Positions 18,176 to 26,646 of a DNA stretch of 64,000 bases are shown one piece after another. Position numbers and translations under genes: made by a program. Every line of letters begins with the position of its first letter. Positions within the stretch are counted from its first letter, which is position 1. Origin of the DNA: Arthrobacter terrae (GTDB lineage: Bacteria; Actinomycetota; Actinomycetes; Actinomycetales; Micrococcaceae); assembly GCF_015708085.1 (NCBI RefSeq), contig NZ_JADNYM010000001.1, positions 124,001-188,000 on the forward strand, in the 5' to 3' direction. The notes beneath the pieces are model-generated. The model was not told the origin of the DNA. It did not search any database and saw nothing but the letters and a program-made list of their open reading frames with translations.

Positions 18176-18673
18176 ATGGCGCCACGATTGATTGAGGTCC
18201 GTCAACCGCGTCAGGATGACCTGGTCGGAAACGAATTCGTGATCGCCGGCTTCGGCACCGGGTTCGAGGCAGTCGTCCTCTGGCGCGTCCTCGACGGCGA
18301 CGGTCAACCCATCGGTGAAGGCAATATCCAGGGCGCCGGCTCCATGGGAGTCATCCGGGACTTCGGAAACACGGTGGTGCTGGAAAATACACCGGCCCGT
18401 GGCGAACACGTGACGCTGCAGGTCTTCGGCGACGATCCGTCCGGCATCCGCCCACCCGGGCCCGACCTCAATATAGTACGTGTCACGCTATTCACTTCGT
18501 TGCAGGGCTTCAAACTCTATGAGGTCAAAAGTGGTGACAACCTCACCAAGATCGCGCAGCAGGAAGGCCAGAACACCACTGCCAACGACATCTTTGAGGC
18601 AAATCGGGACCGCATAACGAACCCGAATGTCATCTTCGCCGGACAGGTTTTGCGGATCCCACTGATCGCATAA
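18176..18673 (+). CDS. Gmad2-LysM protein of the eCIS locus
   Basis: 165 aa with Shine-Dalgarno GAGGAGGG before ATG 18176. Residues ~15-110 resemble the Gmad2 immunoglobulin-like fold (DLVGNEFVIAGFGTGFEA...VVLENTP). Residues ~115-163 are a LysM repeat (YEVKSGDNLTKIAQQ...NRDRITNPNVIFAGQVLRIP). LysM proteins are constant members of eCIS loci, where they act as baseplate/hub adaptors or contact peptidoglycan. No signal peptide is present, so it is not exported by Sec. An 87-base gap separates it from the previous gene, so it may have its own promoter. Confidence 0.85.
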   Translation: MAPRLIEVRQPRQDDLVGNEFVIAGFGTGFEAVVLWRVLDGDGQPIGEGNIQGAGSMGVIRDFGNTVVLENTPARGEHVTLQVFGDDPSGIRPPGPDLNIVRVTLFTSLQGFKLYEVKSGDNLTKIAQQEGQNTTANDIFEANRDRITNPNVIFAGQVLRIPLIA

Positions 18674-18723
18674 ACACCGGCTTCGAACGCTTCATCGATT
18701 CGATAAAACAGAAGGGGATCATC

Positions 18724-19803
18724 ATGTTAGCGAACCTTCAAAACCACTGCTGCGGTATTGCTCCACCGGATCTGCTCGCCCGGCTTGCCATCGAGGGTGA
18801 TATACACCAGCGGGAGGCGGCAGTCCGGGCCTTGGCCACTTCCGCGGCCATCCGCTCGCAGCGGGCCGTGTTGGGCCACCTCGATCGCCAACTGAATCTG
18901 AATATCGGAAAGATGATCGGCTTCTCAGTCACGCCGGACCGCCGGCTGACCGTCTACGACAACCAGAAGAAGGGCAGGCCCTTCCTCCCCGGTGTCCGCA
19001 TGCGGGGATGGGGAGAACCGCCTGCCGAGGATCAGGCGGTGAACCAGGCCTACGATGGCAGCTCGGCAACCTATGAGTTCTACCGTGATGTCCTGCAGCG
19101 CAATTCCCTGGATGGATCGGGGATGGAACTCGTTTCCTCCGTCCACTACGGTGTTGCTTTTGATAATGCCTTCTGGGATGGCGCTCAGATGGTCTACGGT
19201 GACGGGAGCGGCCGGATCTTCCAGATCGGTGGTCTGACCCGGGCCGTGGACGTTATTGCCCACGAACTGACGCACGGTGTCACGGAGCAGACGGCCGGGC
19301 TCGTTTACAGTAAACAGTCCGGGGCGCTGAATGAGTCGTTTTCGGACGTCTTTGGCTCACTTGTCAAGCAGTACAGCCTGAAACAGACGGCTGCCGAGGC
19401 CGACTGGCTGATCGGCGCGGGAATTCTGGTTCCCCAGCTGGGTGCGGCCCTGCGCTCGATGAGCAAACCCGGCACGGCGTACACAGGAGACCGGCAACCC
19501 GGACACATGGACGACTACGTGGATCTGCCGGATAACAACGACCCCCGCAACGACAATGGCGGGGTACATATTAACTCGGGAATCCCCAACCACGCTTTCT
19601 ATCTGGCGGCAACGGCACTCGGCGGTTCGGCCTGGGAGAAGGCCGGAAAAATCTGGTACACGACGCTGACCAAACATCTGCACCCCAACACGCAATTCAG
19701 CGAGGCTGCGCTGGCCACCGTCGCCGTGGCCGGCGAGCTGTTCAGTTCCACGGCACAAACAGCCGTCCGGAATGCCTGGCTGGAGGTCGGGGTTCTTTCA
19801 TGA
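18724..19803 (+). CDS. M4 family (protealysin-like) metallopeptidase
   Basis: 359 aa, with GAAGGGG shortly before ATG 18724. It is a thermolysin-family zinc peptidase: HELTH at 180-184 (zinc ligands His180, His184; general base Glu181), third zinc ligand Glu204 in GALNESFSD, and the transition-state His282 in NGGVHINSG. The N-terminal ~50 residues form the short propeptide seen in protealysins (CCGIAPPDLLARLA), and no Sec signal peptide is present. Lack of a signal fits loading into, or release by, the injection system, or an intracellular role. It is followed, with ATGA overlap, by the gene for its likely inhibitor. Confidence 0.93.
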   Translation: MLANLQNHCCGIAPPDLLARLAIEGDIHQREAAVRALATSAAIRSQRAVLGHLDRQLNLNIGKMIGFSVTPDRRLTVYDNQKKGRPFLPGVRMRGWGEPPAEDQAVNQAYDGSSATYEFYRDVLQRNSLDGSGMELVSSVHYGVAFDNAFWDGAQMVYGDGSGRIFQIGGLTRAVDVIAHELTHGVTEQTAGLVYSKQSGALNESFSDVFGSLVKQYSLKQTAAEADWLIGAGILVPQLGAALRSMSKPGTAYTGDRQPGHMDDYVDLPDNNDPRNDNGGVHINSGIPNHAFYLAATALGGSAWEKAGKIWYTTLTKHLHPNTQFSEAALATVAVAGELFSSTAQTAVRNAWLEVGVLS

Positions 19804-20111
19804 AGCTGACCGTCCGCCGCGGAGGTGGCATCGCGGGCATCGTCGCCCGGACCGAGCTCGACGCGAATGTGTTGCCGCCCCCTGATGCGGCGGTCTTTAC
19901 TGCTGAGATCAACCGGGCGCGGATGCGGGAGCTGCCCGATCCTCCCGCCACGAGCGGCCGGCCGGATGCACAGCTCTACGAAATTTCCCTGGAGGAGACC
20001 GGACTGCTGTTCAGCCGCCACTACACCGACGACTCGCTGCCCGAGGACGTGCGCACGCTCCTGGCCTGGGTTGATGGGCGCCCGGAGCGCATCGAATCCA
20101 TCGAACAGTAG
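19800..20111 (+). CDS. Emfourin-like protealysin inhibitor
   Basis: 103 aa, ATGA-coupled to the M4 peptidase gene. The N-terminus (MKLTVRRGGGIAGI) and the C-terminal YEISLEE...DVRTLLAWV pattern match the emfourin family, small proteins found next to protealysin genes that bind and block these M4 peptidases. It is cytosolic (no signal) and presumably protects the producer from premature activation. Two lines of evidence, family resemblance and position, agree. It is the last gene of the eCIS-linked run. Confidence 0.85.
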   Translation: MKLTVRRGGGIAGIVARTELDANVLPPPDAAVFTAEINRARMRELPDPPATSGRPDAQLYEISLEETGLLFSRHYTDDSLPEDVRTLLAWVDGRPERIESIEQ

Positions 20112-20173
20112 ACATTTTGACGTCACATTGCCGGGTTCCTGCCGGGCCGTGATTACGGGCCGCCTTTTTGCGA

Positions 20174-20206
20174 TCCGCCCACCACTGGGCTTCCGTGGTG
20201 GGCGGA
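20174..20206. terminator. Inverted repeat between convergent genes
   Basis: Perfect 12-bp stem TCCGCCCACCAC (20174-20185) and GTGGTGGGCGGA (20195-20206) around a 9-base loop. It lies between the emfourin gene and the convergent small secreted-protein gene. No T-tract follows on either strand, as is common for GC-rich actinobacterial terminators. Confidence 0.55.
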
Positions 20207-20234
20207 AGGCCCTGCGGTGGGCGTGTCGGCCGGC

Positions 20235-20486
20235 TCAGCTCTCTGGTATCCAGACCGGTGCTGGGACCCCGGCTCCGGTGTGAATGTCGCAGCGGAACAG
20301 CTGGGTGCCGATCCGGGTGAGCGAACAATACGGCGCGTTCATTGCCGGCGCCTGCCCAACCGCTGGTCCGGGGTCCTGTTGGGCGAATGCCGGCGCGGGT
20401 ACGACGGCGGTAATAAGCAGGGCGGTGACGGCAAGTGCCGTCCACCGCGGCGCGTGCTGTGAAACATACCGATGATGAACATTCAT
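20235..20486 (-). CDS. Small secreted protein with two cysteines
   Basis: 83 aa from the ATG at 20486 (GAAAGG upstream); the frame's earlier start at 20525 lacks support. A Sec signal peptide is clear: a basic start, hydrophobic ALAVTALLITAVV and cleavage site AFA before QQ. The mature part is about 47 residues, Pro-rich, with two Cys 14 apart (YCSL...FRCD) likely forming a disulfide. No family is recognised. It is divergently transcribed from the LuxR-type regulator gene, sharing a 147-base intergenic region. Confidence 0.6.
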   Translation of the reverse strand: MNVHHRYVSQHAPRWTALAVTALLITAVVPAPAFAQQDPGPAVGQAPAMNAPYCSLTRIGTQLFRCDIHTGAGVPAPVWIPES

Positions 20487-20633
20487 GGTCTTGCCTTTCA
20501 ATCGCTGTGAACCTGATATCTCCACTCTGCTCCCGGTGCCGGCCCCTATACATCGGGGATTCCCCCTTAGAAATTCACTGATTACCCTGAGATTTCACCG
20601 GCACTCCGGCCGCAGGGGTGCGAAACTTAGGAT

Positions 20634-23543
20634 GTGGCCGAACCCTTAGAGGCGATTGGTCCGGACTTCGTTGGGCGGGCGAAGGAACTGGGCGCAATCG
20701 GCGCGTTCCTGGACCGCGCCGCTGCCGGCGCGGCGGGCGCACTTGTGGTCTACGGTGATGCGGGCGTGGGGAAAACGGCACTGGTGCAGCGCGCCTGCAA
20801 TTCCGGTGGATCCGAAGCCTGGATCTTCGCCGGAGCCTGCCTGCCCTTAGCGTCGATGACGGTCCCGTTTCTTGCGCTGCGATCGGCTTTCCGCGGAGCA
20901 CCCCGGATCGATGGCGTCGCGCACCCGTCGCTGCGGACATCCGGCGGCGCACCCCACGATGTTCCGGTCATGATTGACCGCTGGCTTGAGGAGCTCTGCC
21001 TGATCCGTCCGGTGGTGCTGGTAATCGATGACCTGCAGTGGGCGGATCAAAGCACCTTGGATGTGCTGATGTATCTCATCGCGGGACCGGCCGACCGGCG
21101 CCTGGCTGTGGTAGCCACCATGCGCAGGGGCGAGGTCGGCGAAGGCCACCCGCTGCAGCGTTGGCTTGCCGACATCCGGCGCCTGCCACGGATCCTGTGG
21201 ATCATGCTTGGCCCCCTTGACCGATTGGACACGGAGAGCCAGCTCACCAATCTGCTCGGTACTCCCCCACACCGGTCCCTTGTGCATGAAATCTTCACGC
21301 ACACTGCAGGCAACGCTTACCTCAATGACCTTCTCGTTGCGGGCCTTCAACCGGACACGCGCCACCTGCCGGCGCAACTTCCGTCAGATTTGAAAGCCGC
21401 GATCCTTCGGTCATGGCGCGGACTGACCCCCGCAACCCGGGAGCTCACTCAGATCATGGCCGTCGGGGGCAGGCCAATCCGCGCTCAGGACCTTGCCGCC
21501 GTCGCCCCGGACGCCGCAATGCCCGGCGGCGTCCTGGCGATGCTCCGCGAGGCAGCGGACACAGGGACTGTGGATGTTTCTCCGGCGGGAACATATTGGT
21601 TCCACCATCCACTGATCGCCGAGGCCCTCGAGCAGGGACTGTCCACGGACGAGCGCCAGCGCTGGCATGCAGCGTTTGCAGCGCACTACGAGCACCAGCT
21701 GGCAGGCGAGCTAACACCGGATTTCGAGTCAATGGTGGCGGTGGCTGACCATCACCACCACGCCGGCCATACTGATGACGCCTATCGGTGGGCCCTGCGC
21801 GCTGCCGCCTCCGCAGGCGCAGTGGGCGGGGTTACCGAAATGCTCCGCTTACTTCGGCGGGCCGTTGAGTTGCGTGGCAGCCTACCGGCCGCGGACGAAA
21901 ACCGGCAGGACTTGTGGTCCCGACTGCGGATCGCAGCTGAAAAGACGGGATCCCATGAGGAGGAACTGGAGGCAGTTGAGGCGCTATTGGCCGGCATCGA
22001 CGTAGCCACCGGGCCACTGGATGCATCCGAACTGCTGGTTCGGCGCACACACCTGCTTTTTTCCACGGGGCGTGCGTTCATGGCAACCAAAGACATGCGC
22101 GAGGCAGTCCGGCTGGCCGCCACCGAACCCACAAGCTGGCAGTACGCCCTCGCGCTGGCTGAACTGGCCCACGCAGGTCTGTGGCATAAGGATCCCGACG
22201 CCCAAAGCCACGCCGACCATGCGCTCGCCGTGGCCCGGGCGGCCGGCAACCCGCGTGCGCTGTCCTATGCCCTGTCGGCAAACGCCATGGCCGCAGTCTT
22301 CGCCGGGCGCACCGGAGAGGCGCTGGACTTTGCCACCGAAGCGTTGGCTGCAGCAGTTCAAGCGCGCGATTACTGGGCCTTCGTCCATGCGGCGCTATGG
22401 CAGGGAAACGCACAGGAAACCTGGACGAGCGAGCTGTATGCCAACCTGTTGCGGGCCGGCAGGCAGAAACTTGCTGAACTCGGAGCGCCGCACGGGTACA
22501 TCGCGAAGCTGGCCGCCGACGAAGCCGGCAGTTACCTCGCAATCGGTCGCTGGCGGGAGTGCCAGCAGGCACTTCGGATAGCGCTAGGCTCCGATCCTGG
22601 CACGATGGGCGACGTCGGCGCCCGGCTGACCGCCGCCCGTCTTGCCTCATGGCAAGGCCGGCACCCCGAGGCGCAGGCACATCTCGCGCGCGCGGAAGAG
22701 CTGTACGCCCAAAAGTCCGAGTTTCTTAACCTTGATTTCGATGCCATCCGCGCCGAGGTGTACGTAGCGGCCGGCAACCCGGAGGTGGCTTACGACGCTG
22801 CGATGACGGGGGCCACATCAGCGGGTACACCGCCAACAATGTGCGAATGGCTGGTCCCGCTCGCAGCGCGTGCCCTCGCTGACAGGATCCAACTGGCCAG
22901 AGACGCCGGCAAACCCACCGCCGTGCTCATGGCACTCGTAGATCGCTTAGTGCAGCGGTTCCCTGCCGCGATCCCGGACTTTAGCGGCCGCACCGAAGTA
23001 TATGAGCGGCAGATCACCGCGTTCAACCTGCTGTACGCAGCTGAAGTGGGCCGTGCCAGACTAAGCGCCGGCAACGGCTTGGAGTGGGGCCGGGCGGCCG
23101 ATGCCTGCCAGACGGCGTCACTGCTTTGGGAGGCGGCATACGCCTGCTGGCGCGCTGCGGAATCATTACTTTTGCGCGGACACACGCAACGTGGGCCGGC
23201 CGCAGCGTACCTCCGCCTCGGCGTGGCTCTCGCCGGAGACCTCCAGGCAGGACCAATCCAGGCGCTGCTGATAGAGCTCGCTGGCCGTGCCCGGATCCCG
23301 ATTACCGAACCAGTCGGTGGAACGCCGCAGGCCGCGCGCCAGGAGCTGCCCGGGCTGACGACGCGCGAGCGGGAAATCCTTGCATATGTCATCGCCGGTC
23401 GCACCTACGGTGAAATTGCCCGTGGCCTGGTGATCAGCGAGAAGACAGTCAGCTCGCATATCTCGAACCTGCTGCGTAAGACTGGAGCCGCCAATCGGTT
23501 GGATCTTTCCCGTCTCGCGACCCGACGGCCAGCAGATTCATAG
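20634..23543 (+). CDS. LuxR-family (LAL-type) ATP-binding transcriptional regulator
   Basis: 969 aa from GTG 20634. Large ATP-binding LuxR layout: an N-terminal NTPase domain with Walker A (GDAGVGKT near residue 43) and Walker B followed by a sensor (VLVIDDLQWADQST near 122), a long TPR-like helical middle (about 330-850), and a C-terminal LuxR HTH (LTTREREILAYVIAGRTYGEIA near 905-925, then ISEKTVSSHISNLLRKTG). Such regulators activate target operons upon ligand or protein binding to the middle domain. Its target is unknown; neighbours are the eCIS locus upstream and the divergent secreted-protein gene. Confidence 0.92.
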   Translation: MAEPLEAIGPDFVGRAKELGAIGAFLDRAAAGAAGALVVYGDAGVGKTALVQRACNSGGSEAWIFAGACLPLASMTVPFLALRSAFRGAPRIDGVAHPSLRTSGGAPHDVPVMIDRWLEELCLIRPVVLVIDDLQWADQSTLDVLMYLIAGPADRRLAVVATMRRGEVGEGHPLQRWLADIRRLPRILWIMLGPLDRLDTESQLTNLLGTPPHRSLVHEIFTHTAGNAYLNDLLVAGLQPDTRHLPAQLPSDLKAAILRSWRGLTPATRELTQIMAVGGRPIRAQDLAAVAPDAAMPGGVLAMLREAADTGTVDVSPAGTYWFHHPLIAEALEQGLSTDERQRWHAAFAAHYEHQLAGELTPDFESMVAVADHHHHAGHTDDAYRWALRAAASAGAVGGVTEMLRLLRRAVELRGSLPAADENRQDLWSRLRIAAEKTGSHEEELEAVEALLAGIDVATGPLDASELLVRRTHLLFSTGRAFMATKDMREAVRLAATEPTSWQYALALAELAHAGLWHKDPDAQSHADHALAVARAAGNPRALSYALSANAMAAVFAGRTGEALDFATEALAAAVQARDYWAFVHAALWQGNAQETWTSELYANLLRAGRQKLAELGAPHGYIAKLAADEAGSYLAIGRWRECQQALRIALGSDPGTMGDVGARLTAARLASWQGRHPEAQAHLARAEELYAQKSEFLNLDFDAIRAEVYVAAGNPEVAYDAAMTGATSAGTPPTMCEWLVPLAARALADRIQLARDAGKPTAVLMALVDRLVQRFPAAIPDFSGRTEVYERQITAFNLLYAAEVGRARLSAGNGLEWGRAADACQTASLLWEAAYACWRAAESLLLRGHTQRGPAAAYLRLGVALAGDLQAGPIQALLIELAGRARIPITEPVGGTPQAARQELPGLTTREREILAYVIAGRTYGEIARGLVISEKTVSSHISNLLRKTGAANRLDLSRLATRRPADS

Positions 23544-23633
23544 ATGTCGTTTCAACGAAACTGATGGTGCCCCCGCATAGACAACGAGACCCCGCAGCAA
23601 CATGTTCGAGTAACGCGTCACGAAGGGCGGCGC

Positions 23634-25001
23634 TAAGCCTGTATCCACCGATCGGGTTGGGGGTTTGGCTGAAGTCTGATTTTTGTCGAATTTGTGTTTC
23701 TGGGCGGGCGGTAGCGGCTGGCCTCGCTGCCGTTGGTGTTCCACGTTTGGGTTCAGGGTTACGCCGGGGTTGGCTGTTTGGGCGCGTTCTATGCTGCCTA
23801 TGGCGGGGCGGGGTGGCGATGAAGAGTTGCTGCCACGCGGTTTGCCAGGGCCATGACGCGGGCAGGTGGAGCTGAATTCTGCGGGCGCTGGAAGCGATCC
23901 GTGCCGGGACGTTGATGAGTTTACGCCGGATGGTCCCGGTCCTTGCCTTCGCGAAGGGCCCTTCAGTAAGAACCCCGGCGGTGCGCGTGAGGTTGTAGGC
24001 CATGACCGCCGCGACCAGCCAGGCAGAGTTCGCCGCGAAGTTCCCGGAGGGCAGATGGGCGAGGGCACGGTCCTTCATGTCGGCATTGACCTGCTCGATG
24101 ATGGCATGTTTCCGGTGGGTTTTATCCGCTGCGACCGTCTTCAGTGTGTGCGCTGAGACCGTGGTGAAGAACGCGTGGAAGCGGTGCGTATCGAACAACG
24201 CGGGCTGGCCTTCGGTGGCTTTCGGGTTCAGCTCGGGGACACGGCGCACGACCAGGCGTACGGTCACGCAGACCCTGGCCCCCCGGCCCCGCCGGCCAGG
24301 GCGGCTGCCAGGGCGGCGTGGCCGTAGTAGGCCGAATCAAAGGCGACACACCACCTCCCCGGCGGTCCCGGTGCGTTTGAGGGTGGCCAGGGCATCGGTG
24401 ACGAACCCCTTCGCGCCGCGGGCTGAGTTCGTCCCGCCCTTGCGCAGGCGCTGGGCCAGGATCACCGGCGCGGTGTCTTTGGTGGAGGCCATGGCCAGCA
24501 GCGCGTTCAGGCCCCGGACTCCGCAGTACCCGTAGCCTGAGCCCTGCTTGCCGTACCCGTGGACCTCCACGATGGTGTCATCGACATCGACGAACACGAA
24601 GTCTTCTCCGATTGGCGCACCGAACAGGGGTACCCGGCGTCCCAGGTTAGTCAGGAAGCGCGAGGCGCCCGCGTCGAGTTGGCGCACAGGCCCGAACGTG
24701 AACGTGCGCAGGAACGACCCCGGCGTCGAGGGAGCATAACAGCCCTTGAAGACCTTCTTCATCCCGCCGTGGCGCAACAAGCCCATGTCCTCAATGCTGT
24801 CAGCGCCGGCGACCAGGGCCGCGACCTTCAACCCGGCGTTGGCTCCCTTGTCCGTGGGCACCGAGAGCCATTCATCGGCCAGCTCGTGCAGGCCCCGTCC
24901 CGGGCCAACCGCATCACTGGCACCAGTCCGGTCGGTGACACGAGGTTCGCCTCACGCCCTGCAGCCCCTTCCACGCGGCAGCACTTCGGGATGCAGGCCT
25001 A
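23634..25001 (-). mobile_element. Decayed IS1380-type insertion sequence
   Basis: About 1.37 kb bounded by imperfect terminal inverted repeats: TAAGCCTGTATCC at 23634-23646 and, on the opposite strand, TAGGCCTGCATCC at 24989-25001 (11 of 13 identical). It contains a broken IS1380-type transposase on the minus strand. No matching short target duplication is obvious, consistent with age or rearrangement. Confidence 0.7.
23640..24985 (-). pseudogene. IS1380-family transposase, frameshifted and internally deleted
   Basis: The N-terminal part is readable from about 24861 to 24337 (PTDKGANAGLKVAALVAGADS, then VFVDVDDTIVEVHGYGKQG with the DDE-type first Asp, then GVRGLNALLAMASTKD). Upstream, the true N-terminus (ANLVSPTGLVPVM) sits in another frame. 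At about 24337 a 1-base shift leads to DSAYYGHAALAAALAG. Then roughly 60-70 codons of the usual protein are missing before the frame resumes at TVRLVVRRVPELN (about 24265) and runs to the C-terminal region with HAIIEQVNADMKDRALAHLPSG. Two or more frameshifts plus a deletion mean it cannot encode an active transposase. Confidence 0.85.
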
Positions 25002-25240
25002 AAACTTTTGTGTGGCTTGGAACACTAAATTCCGCCGATCCAGCACCACGGCGGGACCGTACCCCCGGCCTCCGCATTGGCCAAGGAAGCCTCCCGCTGT
25101 TGGTCAGGCCTGCGATTCCCGACTGCGCTGATTTGGTTATCGCTGACCTGGCGCGGTCCAATGTCCGCAGTTCAGGGAACCGCCGAGGGCAGTTGATTCG
25201 GCGGACCGGAACGGCGTAGATTTTTTAGTGGGAGGCTTTT

Positions 25241-25420
25241 ATGCCATCCGCGGAGGGCCTGATTCCGTTGGGTTGCTGTTCCCGACGGCGGGTACCGCCG
25301 CTGCAAAAAGACGTCAATTTGTGGCTGTTACTTGTCGGGGAACCACGATTCTGGCGGTGGAAAGGAGTGCATCCGGGTTTTCGACCCTACTGCGTCGGGG
25401 TGAAAAGGGGCAGACTGTAG
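25241..25420 (+). CDS. Possible 59-aa small ORF
   Basis: ATG 25241 is preceded by GGGAGG at a good spacing and the frame runs to TAG at 25418-25420. The product is basic and Trp/Arg-rich, with no known family. The ribosome-binding site is the main support; it may be chance. Confidence 0.22.
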   Translation: MPSAEGLIPLGCCSRRRVPPLQKDVNLWLLLVGEPRFWRWKGVHPGFRPYCVGVKRGRL

Positions 25421-25443
25421 ACAGTGGCAGGTTACCCCACAGA

Positions 25444-25514
25444 TTATTGAGCACAAGGGTTAGTGAGTACAGAAGGGTTTATTGAGCACAGAGGGGTTAT
25501 TAGGCACAGAGGAG
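25444..25514 (+). repeat. Four 18-bp tandem repeats carrying Shine-Dalgarno-like sequence
   Basis: Imperfect copies of TTATTGAGCACAGAGGGG at 25444-25460 (17 bp), 25461-25478, 25479-25496 and 25497-25514. The last copy ends in GAGGAG six bases before the ATG at 25520 and is the likely ribosome-binding site of the membrane-protein gene; the other copies repeat the same AGAGG/AAGGG core. Confidence 0.8.
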
Positions 25515-25519
25515 TAGCA

Positions 25520-25987
25520 ATGATCACACTTAGACGCAACAAATTGGCCCAGGATGCTGTGTATGGCATCGACCGGATGGTGCGCAACGTCGAGACCGGA
25601 AGGTTCGAACGCAGTCTCGCCGGGTTAAGCGCCGTAGGTGCCCTGGTAACGGCTGCAGAGATTTATTTCGAGCACGACAGCGCAAGCTTCGGCAACAAGC
25701 TGATGTGGATCCCGGTTGCGCTTGGACCCGTAGGTGCGGCGGCTGGGGTGGCAGGCTTTTTCAGCCACCGGATGGCCAAGACCGCCCTTCCGCTGGCGTC
25801 CGCGGTCATCGTAGCGAACGGCCTGCAGGGCACATATCTGCACGCCCGCGGCATTCATCAAAAGCCCGGTGGTTTTAAGAATTTCCGATACAACATGGAA
25901 ATGGGTCCGCCGCTGATGGCGCCGCTGCTGGTGACCATGGTTGGTGGCATGGGCCTCCTGGCCGCGCTTCTGAGGCGGGAGAAATGA
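25520..25987 (+). CDS. Small integral membrane protein of the GMC dehydrogenase operon
   Basis: 155 aa from ATG 25520, with GAGGAG just upstream; a GTG at 25463 would translate the tandem repeats and is less likely. After a basic amphipathic N-terminus it has about four hydrophobic segments (near 37-50, 66-85, 92-105 and 130-150). It is ATGA-coupled to a gluconate 2-dehydrogenase subunit 3-like gene and then a GMC oxidoreductase gene, so it may anchor or electronically connect the dehydrogenase to the membrane. No haem-binding CxxCH is present. Family not recognised; the role is inferred from the operon. Confidence 0.75.
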   Translation: MITLRRNKLAQDAVYGIDRMVRNVETGRFERSLAGLSAVGALVTAAEIYFEHDSASFGNKLMWIPVALGPVGAAAGVAGFFSHRMAKTALPLASAVIVANGLQGTYLHARGIHQKPGGFKNFRYNMEMGPPLMAPLLVTMVGGMGLLAALLRREK

Positions 25988-26646
25988 GCGGCCTTCCGTT
26001 GGATCCGTCAGCCGGAGGCGGCCGGTTCCCCGGATTCGATGTGATGGCCCAGTCCAAGCATTGGGATGAGGTGACCACCTCCGTTGTGGTTTCGCGGCTG
26101 GGCATGCCGCCGGACATCAGGTTCTTTCGCGGAACCGAGGAAGCGACAGCGAGTGCCCTCTGCGACCAGCTGCTCGACCAAAAAAACCCGCCCCGGGTGC
26201 CGGTGGTAAACATGGTCGACGCGCGCCTGGCGGATGAGCAGACGGACGGCTGGCACTACGACGGAATGGCCCCCGACGGCCAGTCATGGCGCGATTCCCT
26301 CGCCGCTCTGGACGAAGACGCCATGGTCCACAGCGGCTGCCCCTTCGCCGAGGCTCCCTGGGACGCCCAGTCGGCGATTTTGCAGGCGGTGCTGGACCTT
26401 GGGTCCAAGCCGTGGCATGGAACCCCCGCCGCACGGATCTGGAGTCTGTGGACCCGGTACGCGTGCACCGCCTTCTACTCACACCCGTGGGCCTGGGACG
26501 AGATTGGGTTCCCGGGCCCGGCATATCCGCGCGGCTATAAAAATCTCGGTGTCAACGAACCTGGGGGAAAAAACAACAGACTTGAGCCGTTCGAGGTCGC
26601 CGACGCCCGGCCGGCCCAGGATCCGCTCCGGAAGGGAAACTCATGA
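25984..26646 (+). CDS. Gluconate 2-dehydrogenase subunit 3 family protein
   Basis: 220 aa, ATGA-coupled on both sides. The central and C-terminal parts (DGMAPDGQSWRDSLAALDED, GTPAARIWSLWTRYACTAFYSHPWAWDEIGFPGPAYPRGY split across residues ~85-180) fit the gluconate 2-dehydrogenase gamma/subunit 3 family, the small partner that stabilises or exports FAD-dependent GMC subunits. No twin-arginine signal is visible here, so this version appears cytoplasmic-facing. It forms a complex with the downstream GMC protein by analogy. Confidence 0.8.
   Translation: MSGLPLDPSAGGGRFPGFDVMAQSKHWDEVTTSVVVSRLGMPPDIRFFRGTEEATASALCDQLLDQKNPPRVPVVNMVDARLADEQTDGWHYDGMAPDGQSWRDSLAALDEDAMVHSGCPFAEAPWDAQSAILQAVLDLGSKPWHGTPAARIWSLWTRYACTAFYSHPWAWDEIGFPGPAYPRGYKNLGVNEPGGKNNRLEPFEVADARPAQDPLRKGNS

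Larger units (their letters stand above)
25002..25519. other. Intergenic region between the IS remnant and the sugar-oxidation operon
   Basis: 518 bases without a confident gene. It holds a 59-codon candidate small ORF (25241-25420) and four 18-bp tandem repeats (25444-25514) abutting the start of the next gene. The rest shows nothing recognisable. Confidence 0.5.

Noticed and set aside
20112-20170. T-rich run GCCTTTTTG after a weak GC hairpin as the emfourin terminator
   Set aside because: Only a 4-bp stem (CCGT/ACGG) can be formed; the 12-bp inverted repeat at 20174-20206 is the better candidate.
25444-25514. CRISPR array
   Set aside because: The units are contiguous 18-bp tandem repeats with no spacers and no cas genes nearby.
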